Below are positions 19,301 through 27,079 of a stretch of 64,000 nucleotides of DNA, piece after piece. Source of the stretch: Pirellulaceae bacterium (GTDB lineage: Bacteria; Planctomycetota; Planctomycetia; Pirellulales; Pirellulaceae). Position 1 is the stretch's first letter. Each line of letters begins with the position of its first letter. Below the pieces are notes generated by a model that was not told where the DNA came from, did no database searches, and saw only the letters and a list, made by a program, of their open reading frames with translations. The stretch is taken from the NCBI GenBank assembly GCA_020852965.1, contig JADYZV010000013.1:45897-109896 (forward strand), read 5' to 3'. Position numbers and translations under genes: made by a program.

Positions 19301-22300
19301 ATACGTTACACCAAGCTAGCAGAAACACCACTATCCTATGCCCAGGCTCGCTTGTGGTTTATGGTGCAGTTGCAGCCCGATAGTTGTTTTTACAACATGC
19401 AGGGAGCTGTTCGGATTCTGGGCAATCTCAACTCCGAAGCACTGGAACGGGCGATCCAATCAATCGTCGATCGGCACGAGACACTCCGCAGCACATTTGC
19501 GCAATCCGATGAGGGACCTGTTCAAAGGGTCTTGGAATCTCAACCTGTTAAGGTGCATCGACTGGACTTAACGCGGTTGCCGTCTGACCAACAGGCTTTA
19601 GAGCTTCGAAAACAGATTGCGGCCGATGCAGATCGTCCGTTCGATTTGCATTCAGGCCCGTTGCTGCGAACACATCTATTCATGCTCGCTGACAATCAGT
19701 ATGTGTTCTTGCTGAATATTCATCACATCGTCGCCGATGGATGGTCGATCGGCGTGCTTCTCAAAGAGCTAGCTCATCTTTACTCCAGCTACGCTTTGCA
19801 ATCGCCATCTGCGTTGCAGCCGTTGTCGATTCAATACTCGGACTACTGCTGGTGGCAACGCGACCATATGAAAAGTGCGCATATTCAGGAGCAACTGTCG
19901 TGGTGGCTCAAGCGACTGGATGGCGTTCCCGACACGGTGAGGCTGCCAACAGATTCGCCCAGGCCAGTTCAATCGCGGTACCAAGGCGCAAGTGTACGGC
20001 AGGCCTTGTCGGTCGAGCTAAGCGACGCCATCCGGCAATTCAGTGAACAACGCGGCGCAACACTTTTCATGACGCTGTTGTCTGGATGGCAAATCCTGAT
20101 CGCAAAGCTGAGCGGGCAGACGAAATTCTGCGTTGGCGTGCCCTACGCAAATCGACAACACAGTGAAACGGAGCCTCTGATCGGCTTGTTTGCCAACATG
20201 CTCGTCATGCCTGCGGATTTCTCAAACGATCCTGACGTGAAGCAATACCTGCAGCATCAACGAGATTTTGTTATCGATGCATTCTCGCATCAAGACGTCC
20301 CATTCGAACGTTTGGTTGAAGCGATTAATCCAACGCGCGACCCGTCCCGAACACCGCTCTTTCAAACGAGCTTCATCTTCCAGAACGCGCCGTTTCCAAA
20401 ACAGCCGATGCCCGATGACTTGGCACTGCAACCCTTCGAATTGGAATCCTTAAAATGTCGCTTCGACCTTGAGTTGCATTGTTGGGAGCACGAAGGTCGA
20501 ATCCAAATGCATCTCGTTTTTGATACGGAGCTTTATCGAGCGGAAACGATAAACGAATGGATGAGTTTCTATCGGTGCGTCCTAGAACAGATTTCGTACC
20601 AACCCTCGAAACGCATTTCGCAAATTGAGCTGCTATCCCAAGATCGGCAACAATCGCTTTTGCGAGCTTGGAATCCACCCGAGCTGCGGACTAGTCCTCG
20701 ATTGTTGCACGAGTTGATTGAAGACCAAGCTCGTACAACTCCTGACAATACCGCGATCGTCAGTGGTTCAGATCAGATGACATACCAAGAATTGGACCAA
20801 AGATCTACACAGCTCGCAATCCAACTACGACGGGAAGGCGTGGTGCGCAATTCTCTCGTCGCGGTGTTCATGAACCGCTCATTTGATTTGGTCGTGACTC
20901 TACTGGGCGTGCTCAAAGCTGGCGGAGCCTACGTACCTTTGGATCCAAACTATCCTGACGAGCGTATCCAAGCGATTCTAAAGGATACCGAGCCGACGTT
21001 GATTTGTTCGAGTAGTGATCTCGTGGGCACGTTCCCGGCGCATCGAGCCCCGGTTGTGTGTATTGATCAAGTGGAGCCAATTCGAAGCGATGGCGAGCTG
21101 GTCGATTCCGATATAGCGCCGTCGCCCGACGATCTGGCTTATGTGATCTACACCTCCGGCTCCACCGGACAACCCAAAGGGGTCGAGATACGTCACTCGG
21201 CTGTCGTTGAATTAGTCGAATGGGCGCGGCAGGAGATAGGCTCGGAAGTGTTTGCAAGAACTTTGGTCGCCACGTCGATTTGCTTTGACGTTTTCAGTCT
21301 CGAACTTTATCCCGCTCTGGCAACGGGTGGCACCGCTTACCTTGTCGATAATATCCTGGCACTCGAGGATGCGAGAGACTTTGAGAACCTGACAGTTTTG
21401 ACGACTGTGCCATCCGCTCTCCAAGAACTACTTCGCAAAAAACGGTTTCCACCAAGACTGAAAGCCATTCACCTTGCTGGAGAGATGCTAAGCTCGCAAC
21501 TGGTTGACGAAATCTACTCCTTGACGTCCGTTGCCGAGATTCGCGACATCTATGGTCCAAGCGAAGACACAACGTGCAGTACGAGCGCTGTGCGTTTATT
21601 CAATGGACCTGCCACCATCGGTCGTCCCATTCGAAACAGCAGTGCCTACGTGCTCAATAGGAGTCTGCAACTGCAACCGGCCGGTGTTGCGGGTGAGCTC
21701 TGTCTTGCAGGTGCAGGGTTGGCGCGCGGTTATCTACGACGCGTTCGGGAAACCGCTCAGCAATTTGTTCCGAATCCATTCAGCGCGCTCCCCGGCGGAC
21801 GCATGTATTTGACGGGGGACAATGTTTATCGAAACAACGATGGCGAGCTGTACTTCCTGGGGCGCAACGATGGTCAGGTCAAGCTCAGAGGCTTTCGCAT
21901 AGAGTTTGGTGAGATCGAGTTTTGGCTCAATCAGCACCCCTCGGTGCGTCAAGCTGCGGTGTGCCTGATCGAACATCCTGTGGCCGGCCCCCAGCTTGTG
22001 GCCTTTGCCGCGACAATTCCACAACATTCCATCGAACCAGCAATGGTCCTGGCAAGTTTGCGGCAGAAATTGCCAGACTACATGGTCCCCAGCCAGATCG
22101 TGACCCTTGATGAAATACCTCGCACATCCAGTGGGAAATTGGATCGAAAACGCCTGCAAACTTTGGCTGGCCAGATCTCGAAGGACGTTTCTTCTGATTA
22201 CATTCCCCCACGTACACGCGAAGAAAAGCTGCTGGCCGAGGTGTGGCAGCGAGTGCTCGGAAAAGAAAGAATCAGCGTGTACGACAACTTCTTCGATCTC

Positions 22301-25300
22301 GGCGGGCACTCGCTTTTGGCCGTCAGAATCGCCCATGAGTTGCGGCAACAGTGGCGTCTGGAATGCACGCTGACGGCAGTGCTACAAGAACCGACGATCG
22401 CAGCCATCGCGACCAAACTCATTCCAATTGTTGGGGCGGAGGGTCAAGCGAACGAGGGAGGTTCCCCAGGAGCTCGGTCGAAACGCCGAGGAATGCTGTC
22501 ATCCGAACAACGCATGATGTGGACGCTTCAGATGTTGAGCCCATCAAGCCCCATGCTGAACGTGCCAATTGCTTTGCGAACGCATCGGCGGATCGACTCG
22601 TCTGGCTTGCAGCGCGCATTGCTACGTTTGCAAGATCGACATTCCATGTTGCGGACGCGGTTTGAAGCTTCGCACGAGGGCGTTCACCAAGTGGCTTGTC
22701 GACCACGAATCGACATTCAACAGGGTTCCTTTGAACCAGATGCTATAGGGGAGTTGTCCGCTGCCACTCTGCAACGATTGAACGAGTTTGCGAGTGCCCC
22801 ATTCGATCTCAGTTCCGCACCGGTGTTACGCACACTGTTGTTGGAGTCCTGCCAAGACTCAGGCGATTCCATTCTTTGTCTGGTCAGTCATCATCTGGTG
22901 CTTGATGGATGGTCTGTTGTGGTTTTGTTGGACGACCTCTGGTGTCTCTATTCAGAGGAAACGGAAGACTGGGATGTAGAGGAACCAGCAGCAGATTGCG
23001 TGGAGCCTGACTTTCCAAGGCTACGGTTCCTCGATGTCATCTCCAATCAGCAAAGCGATCTGGAATTGGCAACGGCCGAACAACAATCCGACCTACTGCT
23101 TCGGCGAATCGAAAAGGCTGCATTGGGAGTACAACTTCCCGTTGTAAAGACTCTTGACCCGCGATCGGAGTCACTCGGAAAGTTTCGGTTCACTGGATGT
23201 CGTCTCAGTTTGCCAATCGACCAGGAACTGGTTGCGCGCGTCCATGCGTTTGCCGCAGATCAGAAGACTTCGGAACACACAATTTTCCTAGCTGCATTTC
23301 AAAGTTTGATTGGTCGATTGAACGGCTGCCGCGTGTTTACCGTGGGTGGCGTCCTGGCGGAAAGAGACGATCCGGCAATACATCGAATCATCGGGAATCT
23401 TTCGCGCACGGTAGTCTATCGTGCCGATCTGAATGGTGATCCGACCTTTCATCAGCTCGTCCAACATGTTCACGATGATCTCCTGTGGCAGATTGAACAT
23501 CCGAAGGTGCACTTTGAAAAGGTTGCTCGCGCATTGGTGAAACAGGGTGGGAATGTCACCAACAATCCTGTATTCGAGCTGATGTTTACATACCAGCGCG
23601 TTCCCGTTCCGGAATATCTAGGTGATCTAACTTGGCTGGAAATTGATACTGGCAGTAGTCGTGTCGCTACAACATTGTCTGTGATTCAATCTGGCGGCGA
23701 CGCCATTTGCTCTTGGGAGTACCGGACGGAGCTCTATGATGCAACGCACATCCAGAGGTTCCATCATCTATACACGAACCTACTATCCAATCTGATATCC
23801 GAGCCACGGCGACGCATTTCCATGCACCCTCTTGTCCGAGCAGCGGAGGACACACTTGGGATGAGTGTGCTTGCAGGTACCCGCCGTTCAGTTCCGGAAT
23901 TGCGTGTTGACGAGCTGATCCGCCAGCAAGTCGAACAACGATCCAGCCAAATAGCTGTTCGCTGCGACAACCAACTGCTGAGCTACCGTCAGCTCCAGCA
24001 TTGGGTCGACCTGGTGTCGGCCAACTTGATGCGGCTTGTTCCACCCGATGGGTCCATCGGTGTGGAAATGAGCCCTTCGACACAAGCCCTGGTCGTCGTG
24101 CTGGGGTGTTTTCAGGCTGGTTTGCGATGCGTCGCATTGTCGCCCAATGATTCGGATCAACAACAAGCAGAACTGATTTATCGACTGAACATTCAGTGCG
24201 TGATAACGGATCGCCAGCGCCAGCGGACCACAAAAGTGTTGGTGATCGAATCGTTGGATTCGGTTCAGACCTTGAACGACACGTTGGATCGAGCTCGCAG
24301 CCGATATTCTGATGACGGGAGCCTTGAGGACTCGAAGTATGAGCTCGCTGACCGCAGTGGTCTGAACTCGGGCGCATTCGCTTTTCAAACCTCTGGCTCA
24401 AGTGGACTACCGAAGTCGGTGGTCTTTGATCATAGACGAGTGGTTGGTCGAATCTTTAGCGAGTTCGAGCCGTTAGGGGATCGCGAGGTCTTTTGCTGGA
24501 AGGTAGGACTAGGTCTCGTCGATTCGCTGTGGGAGATGTTTGCTGGCCTGTGCCATGGACACACGCTGGTGATCGTCTCGGCCATGCAAGACACCGATCC
24601 TGAAAAGCTAATAACCACGCTTCAGGAAACGGGCGTCACACGCTATATATTTACCCCTACGCTGTTGCGACTATTGCTTAATCATGATCGCCAGCTTCCC
24701 AGTAAGCTCGCGAATTTGAGTTGTTGGTATATCGGCGGAGAGCCACTGCCGCTCGACTTGGTGAATGATTTCTTGCAAGTCGCGCCTCCCCAGTCGCATC
24801 TCATCAATGGCTATGGAATCTCTGAAGTCTGGGATGTCACTGCGTGCAAGGTTGAACAAGACTATACGTTTGGATGCGTCGGACGTCCTTGGGACAATGT
24901 GGATGTCTATGTCCTCGACGGCTGTCTGCACGTTCAACCGATCGGCGTGCCTGGTGAAATCCATATCGCTGGAGCGGGGCTTGCATTGGGATATGTTGGA
25001 CAATCCGCTTTGACAGCGTCAGCATTTCTGCCCAATCCGTTCTCGCCCATTCCAGGGAGCCGGCTCTATCGATCTGGCGACCTGGGGAGGATTCACGAAG
25101 GGCAACTGTACCACATAGGCCGCAGCGATCAACAAATTAATTTGCGAGGCCAGCGAGTCGAGCCCCAAGGGATTGAAGCGATTCTCCGTCAACATGCGGC
25201 CGTTCGAGATGCCGCCGTCGTCTTCGCACAGCAAAACAACACTCAGCGGTTGGTGGCGTACGTCGAATCGACGACTGCTGACGAACTTGAGCCAAACCGC

Positions 25301-27079
25301 ATGCAATCCGAGCTCCGTGATTGGGTTGCCAAACGCTTGCCGGCATCGCATGTGCCGTACCGCTTCATTTTGCAATCGTCACTCCCCCGAACGTCCAGTG
25401 GAAAAGTCCAACGTAGGCAGCTAAGTGAACAAGAACTACCGACGATGCATACCCTGGATGATCCGCCTCGAACGGAATTGGAGTCGACGATTCAAGCCAT
25501 TTGGGAAACGCAAATTGGCGCGAGGGTTGGAATCTATCAGAATTATTTCGAAGCCGGTGGCGACTCACTACTCGCGATGCAGATGCTCAACACACTTCGT
25601 GCGGAGCACAGCATCGATTGTACGTTGTCGAGGTTTTTCGAATCGCCAACGATTGCCCATCTTGCGTCATGCGTTGTGCATCGCGTTAGATCCGTCCACT
25701 CGAGGAAGGCAGAGATTCTATACGGAGAGGGGCGAGCCGAAGGGTTGACACCCAACCAAGAACAGTTGTGGGCAATCCATGAGTTAACCGCGGGCATGGT
25801 ACCAGTGAATCATCTACATTTGGCGTGTCGTTTTTGCGGGCCATTGAACCTGAACCTCTTGCGTGCAGCAGTCTCTCAAGTCGTCTCGCAACATGAAGCA
25901 TTGCGTTTGCGGTTCATTCAGCAGGACGGCAAAGTCATGCAATGCGTCGATCCGAAGTTAGATTGTGATTTTCATTCACACGATTTGCCATCGTGTCCCG
26001 ACGCGGACATTCAATCCAAGCAGCTCATGACGAGTGCTGTCGTTTCGGCGTTCGATTTGGAGCATGGGCCACCTTGCCGTTTGGTCGTCAATCAACTGTC
26101 CGAAGAAGTCCATGACATCGTTTGGGTCGCACACCATTTGGTTGGTGATGGTTGGTCTATGGGCTTGCTCATCTCACAAATGTTCACTGCCTATGTCCAG
26201 CTCGCAACGGGTGAAGTTCCCGATTCGAAGACAGATTCTCTCGGTTATTTGGACTACGTGCACTGGGTCAACGAAGATCAGACTCAGACGCAATGTAACG
26301 ATCAGTTGGAGTTTTGGAAACGAGCGTTGAGACCGTCTGCAACGACTCGCTTACCAAGCGACCGGCCAACATCGAACCACTCAGGATTTGCGGGATCGCT
26401 GATGGAATTCACTTTTGATAGCGATCTAACGAGAGCGTTAAAGTCATTTGCTCAAGCCCATCAGAGCACGCTTTTTGTTGCCCTGATGGCAACGTTGCAT
26501 GCCACCGTCAGCCGGTTGACACAGTCTCGAACCAATACCATTTTGACCGCAGCAGCGAACAGGAATCAGCCGGAATTTGAATCCGTTGTCGGTTTTCTGG
26601 TCAATGTTGTACCGATTCAAATCGCCATTACGCCAGCTACCACCTTCGTCGAACTCTTTCACCTGGTACGCCATTTCACCTTGAATGCGTTCGCGAATTC
26701 GATGGTTGGTTTCGATCGCGTCTGTTCACTCGCAGCCGATGATGCAAAGCAGCGGCTTCCATCAGAAATCATGTTGGTTTTACAGAATTTTCCCCGACGC
26801 CCCATTCCTCGATTGCCAACTGAACTAACGCCGCTGGCTCTAGACTCGGGGACCACGCCGTTTGATATCAATATCGCGATGTTTGATCTGGGTACGACGT
26901 TGACCGGCACACTGACGTATCGCTCCGCCTTGTTTCAACCGGAGACAATTGTGGCGTTTCTGGATCGATGGAAAAAAGTCTGCGAACAATGTTTGAACAA
27001 GGCTGAGCAGCCGCTTGCATCGCTTGATGTTCTACTGGAAGACGAGCTGCAACAGTTGGAAGATTGGGGCTGGCAGTGA
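13358..27079 (+). CDS. Hybrid PKS/NRPS 1: KS-AT-ACP-(C-A-PCP)x3-C
   Basis: 4573 residues. KS at about 36-460 has Cys206 and His381, but the HGTGT histidine is Gln341 ('EGQGTATALGD'). The following AT-like region (485-790) has GTGLQ at 627-631 where GHSxG belongs, so it is probably inactive. ACP Ser877. Then C1 (HHxxxDG from His1066), A1 (core at 1543), PCP1 Ser1933, C2 (2122), A2 (2598), PCP2 Ser2985, C3 (3178), A3 (core near 3678), PCP3 Ser4070 and a final C4 (4259). Hand-read codes: A1 VDWLIT-L-x-DK and A3 VDWIYG-G-x-DK (beta-alanine type), A2 about DVLTHAITCK (unclear, Ala-like). There is no epimerase or methylation domain. It likely accepts the PKS acyl chain through KS/ACP and adds three residues; C4 joins to A4 in NRPS2. 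Domain calls are firm; substrates are inferred. Confidence 0.95.
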   Translation: MADFLDRISGLDKRQLVLLANRLKTNLESECARQHAPIAITSMACRFPHARDVDEYWRLLQSGVDATGMVPESRWKIGEFFDSDVGKPGKMYCDRGAFLDGIDQFDPAFFGISPQEARRMDPQQRLLLETAWQAIENGGLADRIGGSRTGVFVGISQSTYAGGMSVGRPDEIDVYSGAGNMCSTAAGRISHIFGLRGPCIPVDTACSSSLVALHLAIQSLRHDECEMALVAGVNLTLAPELSVYFCRLGLLSPSGRCRSFSADADGYVRGEGCGAVLLRRLADAQEDHAPIVAVIRGSAVNHDGRGSGLTVPNGKAQVEVIQSALADASLDASEIDFLEGQGTATALGDSIELQSICSTYVKQRQSGSPLLLGSVKSNIGHLETASGMASLIKCCLCLQHKTLVPQPLASLPSDIVRNEPKLQLIETLQSWKSDSPRRLGINGFGINGTNGHLILEEPPEWDASIHNDKQSDVDSTSVLLLSAHTKNALGELAESALRMLDDRPDIDWQDFCFTGNHRSPRRFRRFVLASGRPSAMDALVALGNDSIDLEPVVESPKVAVLLSDVCGSMEMAKTRQVAQSLIDIAPAIASLGEQLDDSSDPKCVLTMHRIVLEIWKLWGLSVDAVMGTGLQEITAGCASGALDWDDVEPCLPIVVEGSGRIGDLTTMLPPIRPASKGWLSSHTGGWLATGENDAVQALGPLIKSRKKETPVQLANAPSPACRERLSDFDIVITLGDFKESASEPWIRFLSDDTTSHGREIQQFLGTLFERGINWDWHAFSRSRGFRWVSFPNSPWQRQRFWIDRDETTANSTTGKVEDDPYENWRRRWKEIRGGQSTPEAKRIQASEFVADCLTQFTTTPVESLDLTRPLVDLGLDSLAAAEVHHAIWSITGTRVPFDMVLQNQSTADLIDYILEKEPDFSTTKTMMVRQPQVTTYQPTDGQTRYWFYQRILPASPVYNNVFAVRLRGEFDESKLEPCLRALALQHNILRTSFEDAGGHPRAVIHQECEVDTLTRIFSDEKERDQWASEFARQTYLLDSAPLWRVGLGRLATTDKIGDGLLVVSAHHIILDGWSLALLMEQVFSNWLLTPTAGQLPDTSKTYQFSDFAIWDAKNKPSLQSRSVQYWAHVLANSNPILDLPTDTPRRIPSGHGKLSVHSIDSELIERVRRVASAHGTTVFTVMLAALAAALNRYSGQSSFNIGVPTAGRPMPELRDVLGMFMNTIAIPVDFQNAYRWDDVLARTIETVRQSLEHQDAPFTTVLKLADVPRDAKHSPLFQVLFAFQNIPYREPELKHVSLEPRLIDPGTATFDLTLMIGFRNGEAHCGWQYRTDLFSEETVSRLHGMLRASLQCLSDEQDIRFDSHRLIDASQSRQLICLGTGTSSPIPDKGLDRFFEQTAQRFPDRVAVYFKDQAISFAEMRVLSDRVASHLMQLGIGRGKRVGLAVGRTPGMLVGVLSILKTGAAYVPLDVHYPSARLLYIIGDADIAMILTDRDSASRIPECAASLIMMEDLNQQSSDSSVSRVDPKVSVARSNDDLAYVLYTSGSTGRPKGVMIPHRVPVNRIATEMYPVQNHETFCVQTSINFVDSIWEIFSAWRVGRPILLLPYAPATDLTQWLSTLHEFRVTRLLMVPSLLRALLSGDYDLPARVPLLERVICTGEPLAMDLVQKFREQAPTAQLINLYGTTETWDVSQWIADRIGVDSAPIGRPMPNVSVYLLDSQMRLAAKGSVGELYIAGDSLSVGYWNRQSLTATKFLPDPWSAIPGARMYCSGDLARWSVSDQMEFNGRIDDQLTVRGYRVESAEIEGVLREFYSVRNAAVKLDSNGRLIAYCEPIEDEKISIKALRSSVKQRLPEAVVPGHFVLLDRLPLTPSGKIDRRSLPELDQSRPEIEEPFVAPRTATEDRIAEIWRDILNLENIGVHDDFFLLGGHSLLATQMISRIRQVFEVELPLHVVFDTPHIAELANWLDSGHGHRSLSPIIRYTKLAETPLSYAQARLWFMVQLQPDSCFYNMQGAVRILGNLNSEALERAIQSIVDRHETLRSTFAQSDEGPVQRVLESQPVKVHRLDLTRLPSDQQALELRKQIAADADRPFDLHSGPLLRTHLFMLADNQYVFLLNIHHIVADGWSIGVLLKELAHLYSSYALQSPSALQPLSIQYSDYCWWQRDHMKSAHIQEQLSWWLKRLDGVPDTVRLPTDSPRPVQSRYQGASVRQALSVELSDAIRQFSEQRGATLFMTLLSGWQILIAKLSGQTKFCVGVPYANRQHSETEPLIGLFANMLVMPADFSNDPDVKQYLQHQRDFVIDAFSHQDVPFERLVEAINPTRDPSRTPLFQTSFIFQNAPFPKQPMPDDLALQPFELESLKCRFDLELHCWEHEGRIQMHLVFDTELYRAETINEWMSFYRCVLEQISYQPSKRISQIELLSQDRQQSLLRAWNPPELRTSPRLLHELIEDQARTTPDNTAIVSGSDQMTYQELDQRSTQLAIQLRREGVVRNSLVAVFMNRSFDLVVTLLGVLKAGGAYVPLDPNYPDERIQAILKDTEPTLICSSSDLVGTFPAHRAPVVCIDQVEPIRSDGELVDSDIAPSPDDLAYVIYTSGSTGQPKGVEIRHSAVVELVEWARQEIGSEVFARTLVATSICFDVFSLELYPALATGGTAYLVDNILALEDARDFENLTVLTTVPSALQELLRKKRFPPRLKAIHLAGEMLSSQLVDEIYSLTSVAEIRDIYGPSEDTTCSTSAVRLFNGPATIGRPIRNSSAYVLNRSLQLQPAGVAGELCLAGAGLARGYLRRVRETAQQFVPNPFSALPGGRMYLTGDNVYRNNDGELYFLGRNDGQVKLRGFRIEFGEIEFWLNQHPSVRQAAVCLIEHPVAGPQLVAFAATIPQHSIEPAMVLASLRQKLPDYMVPSQIVTLDEIPRTSSGKLDRKRLQTLAGQISKDVSSDYIPPRTREEKLLAEVWQRVLGKERISVYDNFFDLGGHSLLAVRIAHELRQQWRLECTLTAVLQEPTIAAIATKLIPIVGAEGQANEGGSPGARSKRRGMLSSEQRMMWTLQMLSPSSPMLNVPIALRTHRRIDSSGLQRALLRLQDRHSMLRTRFEASHEGVHQVACRPRIDIQQGSFEPDAIGELSAATLQRLNEFASAPFDLSSAPVLRTLLLESCQDSGDSILCLVSHHLVLDGWSVVVLLDDLWCLYSEETEDWDVEEPAADCVEPDFPRLRFLDVISNQQSDLELATAEQQSDLLLRRIEKAALGVQLPVVKTLDPRSESLGKFRFTGCRLSLPIDQELVARVHAFAADQKTSEHTIFLAAFQSLIGRLNGCRVFTVGGVLAERDDPAIHRIIGNLSRTVVYRADLNGDPTFHQLVQHVHDDLLWQIEHPKVHFEKVARALVKQGGNVTNNPVFELMFTYQRVPVPEYLGDLTWLEIDTGSSRVATTLSVIQSGGDAICSWEYRTELYDATHIQRFHHLYTNLLSNLISEPRRRISMHPLVRAAEDTLGMSVLAGTRRSVPELRVDELIRQQVEQRSSQIAVRCDNQLLSYRQLQHWVDLVSANLMRLVPPDGSIGVEMSPSTQALVVVLGCFQAGLRCVALSPNDSDQQQAELIYRLNIQCVITDRQRQRTTKVLVIESLDSVQTLNDTLDRARSRYSDDGSLEDSKYELADRSGLNSGAFAFQTSGSSGLPKSVVFDHRRVVGRIFSEFEPLGDREVFCWKVGLGLVDSLWEMFAGLCHGHTLVIVSAMQDTDPEKLITTLQETGVTRYIFTPTLLRLLLNHDRQLPSKLANLSCWYIGGEPLPLDLVNDFLQVAPPQSHLINGYGISEVWDVTACKVEQDYTFGCVGRPWDNVDVYVLDGCLHVQPIGVPGEIHIAGAGLALGYVGQSALTASAFLPNPFSPIPGSRLYRSGDLGRIHEGQLYHIGRSDQQINLRGQRVEPQGIEAILRQHAAVRDAAVVFAQQNNTQRLVAYVESTTADELEPNRMQSELRDWVAKRLPASHVPYRFILQSSLPRTSSGKVQRRQLSEQELPTMHTLDDPPRTELESTIQAIWETQIGARVGIYQNYFEAGGDSLLAMQMLNTLRAEHSIDCTLSRFFESPTIAHLASCVVHRVRSVHSRKAEILYGEGRAEGLTPNQEQLWAIHELTAGMVPVNHLHLACRFCGPLNLNLLRAAVSQVVSQHEALRLRFIQQDGKVMQCVDPKLDCDFHSHDLPSCPDADIQSKQLMTSAVVSAFDLEHGPPCRLVVNQLSEEVHDIVWVAHHLVGDGWSMGLLISQMFTAYVQLATGEVPDSKTDSLGYLDYVHWVNEDQTQTQCNDQLEFWKRALRPSATTRLPSDRPTSNHSGFAGSLMEFTFDSDLTRALKSFAQAHQSTLFVALMATLHATVSRLTQSRTNTILTAAANRNQPEFESVVGFLVNVVPIQIAITPATTFVELFHLVRHFTLNAFANSMVGFDRVCSLAADDAKQRLPSEIMLVLQNFPRRPIPRLPTELTPLALDSGTTPFDINIAMFDLGTTLTGTLTYRSALFQPETIVAFLDRWKKVCEQCLNKAEQPLASLDVLLEDELQQLEDWGWQ

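Noticed and set aside
24360..24430. A3 domain judged inactive from TSGSSGLPKS
   Set aside because: The core lysine and the other motifs remain, and three further A domains here also vary after PK, so this does not show inactivity.
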